Part shown: positions 63,679 to 64,000 of the stretch, piece by piece
Layout: each line of letters begins with the position of its first letter
Position numbering within the stretch: the stretch's first letter is position 1
DNA from: Saccharospirillum mangrovi
Lineage (GTDB): Bacteria; Pseudomonadota; Gammaproteobacteria; Pseudomonadales; Natronospirillaceae
NCBI RefSeq assembly: GCF_003367315.1
Contig: NZ_CP031415.1
Span: forward strand, 2,106,001-2,170,000
Length of the DNA: 64,000 bases
Direction: 5' to 3'
Made by a program: the position numbers and the translations under genes
The notes under the pieces: model-generated
What the model saw: the letters and a program-made list of their open reading frames with translations, nothing else
Told to the model about the DNA's origin: nothing
The model's database searches: none

Positions 63679-64000
63679 GTAGCGCAACCGAACTGACTCG
63701 CAACGGCCTGTGGAGTAACAACCCGGCGTTGGTGCAATTGCTCGGTCTGTGTCCGCTGCTGGCCGTTACCGGCTCGGTAGTGAATGCGTTGGGCTTGGGT
63801 TTGGCGACGCTGGTCGTGCTGGTTGGCTCCAACACCGCCGTGTCGCTGATTCGCCATTACGTGCCCGATGCGGTGCGGCTGCCTGCGTTCGTGATGATCA
63901 TCGCCTCTTTTGTCACCTGCGCTGAATTGTTGATGCAAGCCTTCACTTACGAGCTGTATCAGGTGCTGGGCATCTTCATTCCGCTGATCGTCACCAACTG
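63675..64000 (+). CDS. rsxE: Electron transport complex subunit RsxE (partial)
   Basis: The first 108 residues of RsxE are visible; the gene is cut by the right window edge. It begins [20 protein letters not shown], followed by [20 protein letters not shown] near 22-41 and [12 protein letters not shown] near 97-108, the two segments that mirror the RsxA Cys-containing half-spans. RsxE pairs with RsxA in the membrane core. The start overlaps the rsxG stop. nth often follows in related genomes but lies outside. Confidence 0.93.
   Translation, partial: MSSATELTRNGLWSNNPALVQLLGLCPLLAVTGSVVNALGLGLATLVVLVGSNTAVSLIRHYVPDAVRLPAFVMIIASFVTCAELLMQAFTYELYQVLGIFIPLIVTN

Overview
The window looks like chromosomal DNA of a marine or salt-tolerant gammaproteobacterium, possibly from the Oceanospirillales (a Saccharospirillum or Reinekea-like organism would fit). 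The basis is the gene set: RNase II, GreB, bifunctional MnmC, RfaH, LptF/LptG, MsbA, the six-gene Rsx/Rnf complex and an ectoine hydrolase. The genus is inference. The backbone is GC-rich, with dense genes and many 1 to 4 base overlaps. No rRNA, tRNA, CRISPR array or intact mobile element was seen.

Left backbone (1-16 kb): a YciO fragment and RNase AM (minus strand), YciI, an SH3-domain membrane protein (YgiM type), an ectoine hydrolase, an unknown small protein overlapping mnmC, greB, a double-length 6-carboxytetrahydropterin synthase-like protein, cysS, yidD and ycaR. After a strong bidirectional terminator come an MscS-type channel, a small membrane protein, a membrane-bound class III nucleotidyl cyclase paired with a lipoprotein, and rnb.

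Envelope polysaccharide block (16-56 kb): galE and manB (minus) face a Wzz-like chain length regulator, lptF and lptG (plus). A core/lipid A section follows (22-35 kb): msbA, two related CX5R phosphatases flanking a YrbL-like kinase-fold protein, a pyruvyltransferase-like protein, a capsule-synthesis-domain (KpsS-like) protein, a DUF115-like protein, a GT4 glycosyltransferase, an O-antigen ligase, a GT2-like protein and the initiating polyprenyl-phosphate sugar transferase. From 34.7 to 47.1 kb a clearly AT-richer minus-strand operon holds glycosyltransferases, a beta-propeller protein of unknown role, a Wzy-type polymerase, a decayed IS3-family element, a pyruvyltransferase, a MenD-like thiamine diphosphate enzyme, a short-chain dehydrogenase and the Wzx flippase. 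Upstream of it lie an EPS-type MarR regulator and rfaH. An exact ops 9-mer sits in the leader between rfaH and the MarR gene. Then follow cysQ, an SLC13 transporter, cysC, ugd, mrp and manC.

Right backbone (56-64 kb): metG, an EamA transporter and the rsxABCDGE operon, cut by the window edge inside rsxE.

Taken together the centre encodes a Wzx/Wzy-dependent O-antigen pathway. GalE, ManB, ManC and Ugd supply nucleotide sugars. The PHPT enzyme and glycosyltransferases build the unit, Wzx flips it, Wzy with Wzz polymerises it, and WaaL joins it to lipid A-core flipped by MsbA. LptF and LptG then help extract finished LPS. RfaH is the likely antiterminator. The most novel elements are the MenD-like/SDR/pyruvyltransferase cassette, the beta-propeller protein and the phosphatase-YrbL-phosphatase group beside msbA.
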